The translations under genes and the position numbers were made by a program. Shown here piece by piece: positions 62,988 to 64,000 of a stretch of 64,000 nucleotides of DNA; positions within the stretch are counted from its first letter, which is position 1, and every line of letters begins with the position of its first letter. Below the pieces are notes generated by a model, which had not been told where the DNA came from, made no database searches, and was given only the letters and a program-made list of their open reading frames with translations. The DNA comes from Prevotella koreensis. Its GTDB lineage: Bacteria; Bacteroidota; Bacteroidia; Bacteroidales; Bacteroidaceae. The stretch is from positions 1,378,539 to 1,442,538 of the forward strand of contig NZ_RYYU01000001.1 of the NCBI RefSeq assembly GCF_003977605.1. Direction: 5' to 3'.

Positions 62988-63899
62988 ATGAGATTGCTAT
63001 TAACTGGTATAACAGGATTTGTCGGCCAGAATCTTATGCCAATGATTCTATCTGAATTTCCTGATGTTGAAATATTGACATTAAATATTCCAAAAGATCA
63101 GCCACTTGCATTGCAGAAGTATAATTATCCACAATGTAAGCATGTGTTGTCAACCGATTTTGTTGCCGTGGAAAAATTTGATCCCGAAGTGGTATTTCAT
63201 TTAGCAACTGTTACGACACCTCGCAATGACACGGAGATAATAAAGCCTATGCTTGCCGCAAATATTGAATTCGGTGTATTCCTATTGAACTCTCTACGTA
63301 ATTGCCCATCTTTGAAACTCTTTGTCAATACGGGTTCTTTTGCAGAATACATGTATGGGCCTGGGAAGATAGAAGATGCCCAATTATATACTGCGACCAA
63401 GAGTGCTTTCAGGCATTTTGTCGATTACTACTCCAAATTGTCTGGTTATAAATATATTACTGTTGTTCCATATAGTATTTATGGAGGAATTCCTACTGTA
63501 AAACGAATTATGGATTATATCATAGAAAGTATGGATGCAGAAAATCCTGTTGATATGACCTATGGAGAACAAATCCTTGATTTTACACATGTTAGTGATC
63601 TTGCAGGCTTTTATGTTCATATTCTCAAAAACATGGAATTGTTCAGGGGGATAGACAACGGTGAAGAGTTTCATATAGGAACAGGTAAGGGACTTTCCAT
63701 AAAGGATTTGGCAATAATTGTTGAAAAAACATATGGCAAAACTTGTAATATAAAATGGGGTGGACGTCCTTATCGTGAGCGTGAAACGATGCACGCAGTT
63801 GCTCCAATTGCCAAAAACATATCAATGGTAAATTGGAGAGCAAATATAGATGTAGTGGAAGGTATTAGGATGATGAAAGAACAGATGTTAAATAGATGA
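62988..63899 (+). CDS. NAD-dependent sugar-nucleotide epimerase/reductase (SDR)
   Basis: 303 aa extended SDR. Cofactor loop LLTGITGFVGQN (residues 4-15), FHLATVTTPRN, NTGSFAEYMYG and catalytic YTATK (Tyr-x3-Lys), then VPYSIYGG and DFTHVSDLAGFYVHIL. The usual partner set in CDP-deoxysugar loci suggests a 4-reductase or 4-epimerase acting after RfbG and the cupin enzyme. Exact product not determinable. Its stop overlaps the next start as ATGA. Confidence 0.86.
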   Translation: MRLLLTGITGFVGQNLMPMILSEFPDVEILTLNIPKDQPLALQKYNYPQCKHVLSTDFVAVEKFDPEVVFHLATVTTPRNDTEIIKPMLAANIEFGVFLLNSLRNCPSLKLFVNTGSFAEYMYGPGKIEDAQLYTATKSAFRHFVDYYSKLSGYKYITVVPYSIYGGIPTVKRIMDYIIESMDAENPVDMTYGEQILDFTHVSDLAGFYVHILKNMELFRGIDNGEEFHIGTGKGLSIKDLAIIVEKTYGKTCNIKWGGRPYRERETMHAVAPIAKNISMVNWRANIDVVEGIRMMKEQMLNR

Positions 63900-64000
63900 A
63901 AGATAAGAGAATAGTCATATTAGGTGCCGGTATATCAGGTTTAGGTGCCGGATACACTTTAAGGAAAAAAGGATATAATCCGATTATTCTTGAAAAAGAT
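63896..64000 (+). CDS. FAD/NAD(P)-binding oxidoreductase, 5' part (cut by window edge)
   Basis: Starts ATG 63896 and runs off the window after 35 codons. RIVILGAGISGLGAGYTLRK is a dinucleotide-binding Rossmann motif (GAGxxGLGAG) followed by an acidic strand end (IILEKD). This fits amine-oxidase-like or UDP-galactopyranose-mutase-like flavoproteins found in O-antigen loci; the rest of the gene is needed to decide. Confidence 0.75.
   Translation, partial: MKDKRIVILGAGISGLGAGYTLRKKGYNPIILEKD

Overview
The window is a piece of a Bacteroidota chromosome, most likely Bacteroidales/Prevotellaceae. The evidence is a complete type IX secretion (T9SS) core operon (porP-gldK-gldL-gldM-gldN), predicted T9SS cargo, an uppS-bamA-skp-skp-skp-murI operon, BspA-like leucine-rich-repeat proteins, an UpxY-type antiterminator before a surface-polysaccharide locus, and many promoter -7 boxes of the Bacteroidales form TAnnTTTG instead of sigma70 -10 boxes. 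The species cannot be named from sequence alone. A tryptophanase gene predicts an indole-positive strain.

Layout. 1-6.2 kb: envelope biogenesis operon (undecaprenyl-PP synthase, BamA, three Skp/OmpH chaperones, glutamate racemase). 6.5-16.8 kb: a secreted LRR protein, a small beta-barrel, a GH3-type adenylating enzyme, then a run with an Ig-like lipoprotein, a DUF3108 protein, a lipid A acyltransferase and a membrane glycosyltransferase. 17.1-22.8 kb: AspT/YidE-type transporter, tryptophanase, glutamine synthetase. 23-28.6 kb: two large convergent secreted proteins (PKD and BspA-like). 29-32.9 kb: gamma-carbonic anhydrase homologue, a YbjN-like protein, a protein-kinase/AAA+ ATPase fusion, a DMT exporter. 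33.1-45.9 kb: waaA (Kdo transferase), gltX, a PgpH-type HD phosphodiesterase, a FadL-type porin, a lipoprotein, priA, pabB-pabC, a beta-barrel protein. 46-52 kb: T9SS operon. 52.3-54.6 kb: an IS4-family insertion with visible inverted repeats and target duplication and a nonsense-mutated transposase, a PD-(D/E)XK-type nuclease, tRNA-Leu(CAA). 54.7-64 kb: GDP-mannose pyrophosphorylase, a gate-domain membrane protein, then the UpxY-led, AT-richer O-antigen/capsule locus (flippase, CDP-glucose synthesis and dehydration, cupin epimerase, SDR, start of an FAD enzyme) running off the right edge.

Genes working together: uppS, murI, waaA, the lipid A acyltransferase, bamA/skp, the T9SS and the polysaccharide locus all build or use the outer membrane. 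At least three large secreted proteins here end in T9SS-type C-terminal domains and are plausible cargo of the machine encoded in the same window.

The least explained material is between genes. At least three families of symmetric intergenic DNA recur: (A) six palindromic elements built on GGGCGAAATT; (B) three arrays of octamers like GACATAAA/GACAGAAA folding into long inverted repeats; (D) hairpins with CCCCAATCG...CTAATGA arms. A fourth, single element (C) is a perfect 31-bp inverted repeat made of GTTGAGG-like heptamers. Most sit between converging genes or at operon ends. The kinase-AAA+ fusion with its YbjN-like neighbour is the best protein-level candidate for an uncharacterised system.
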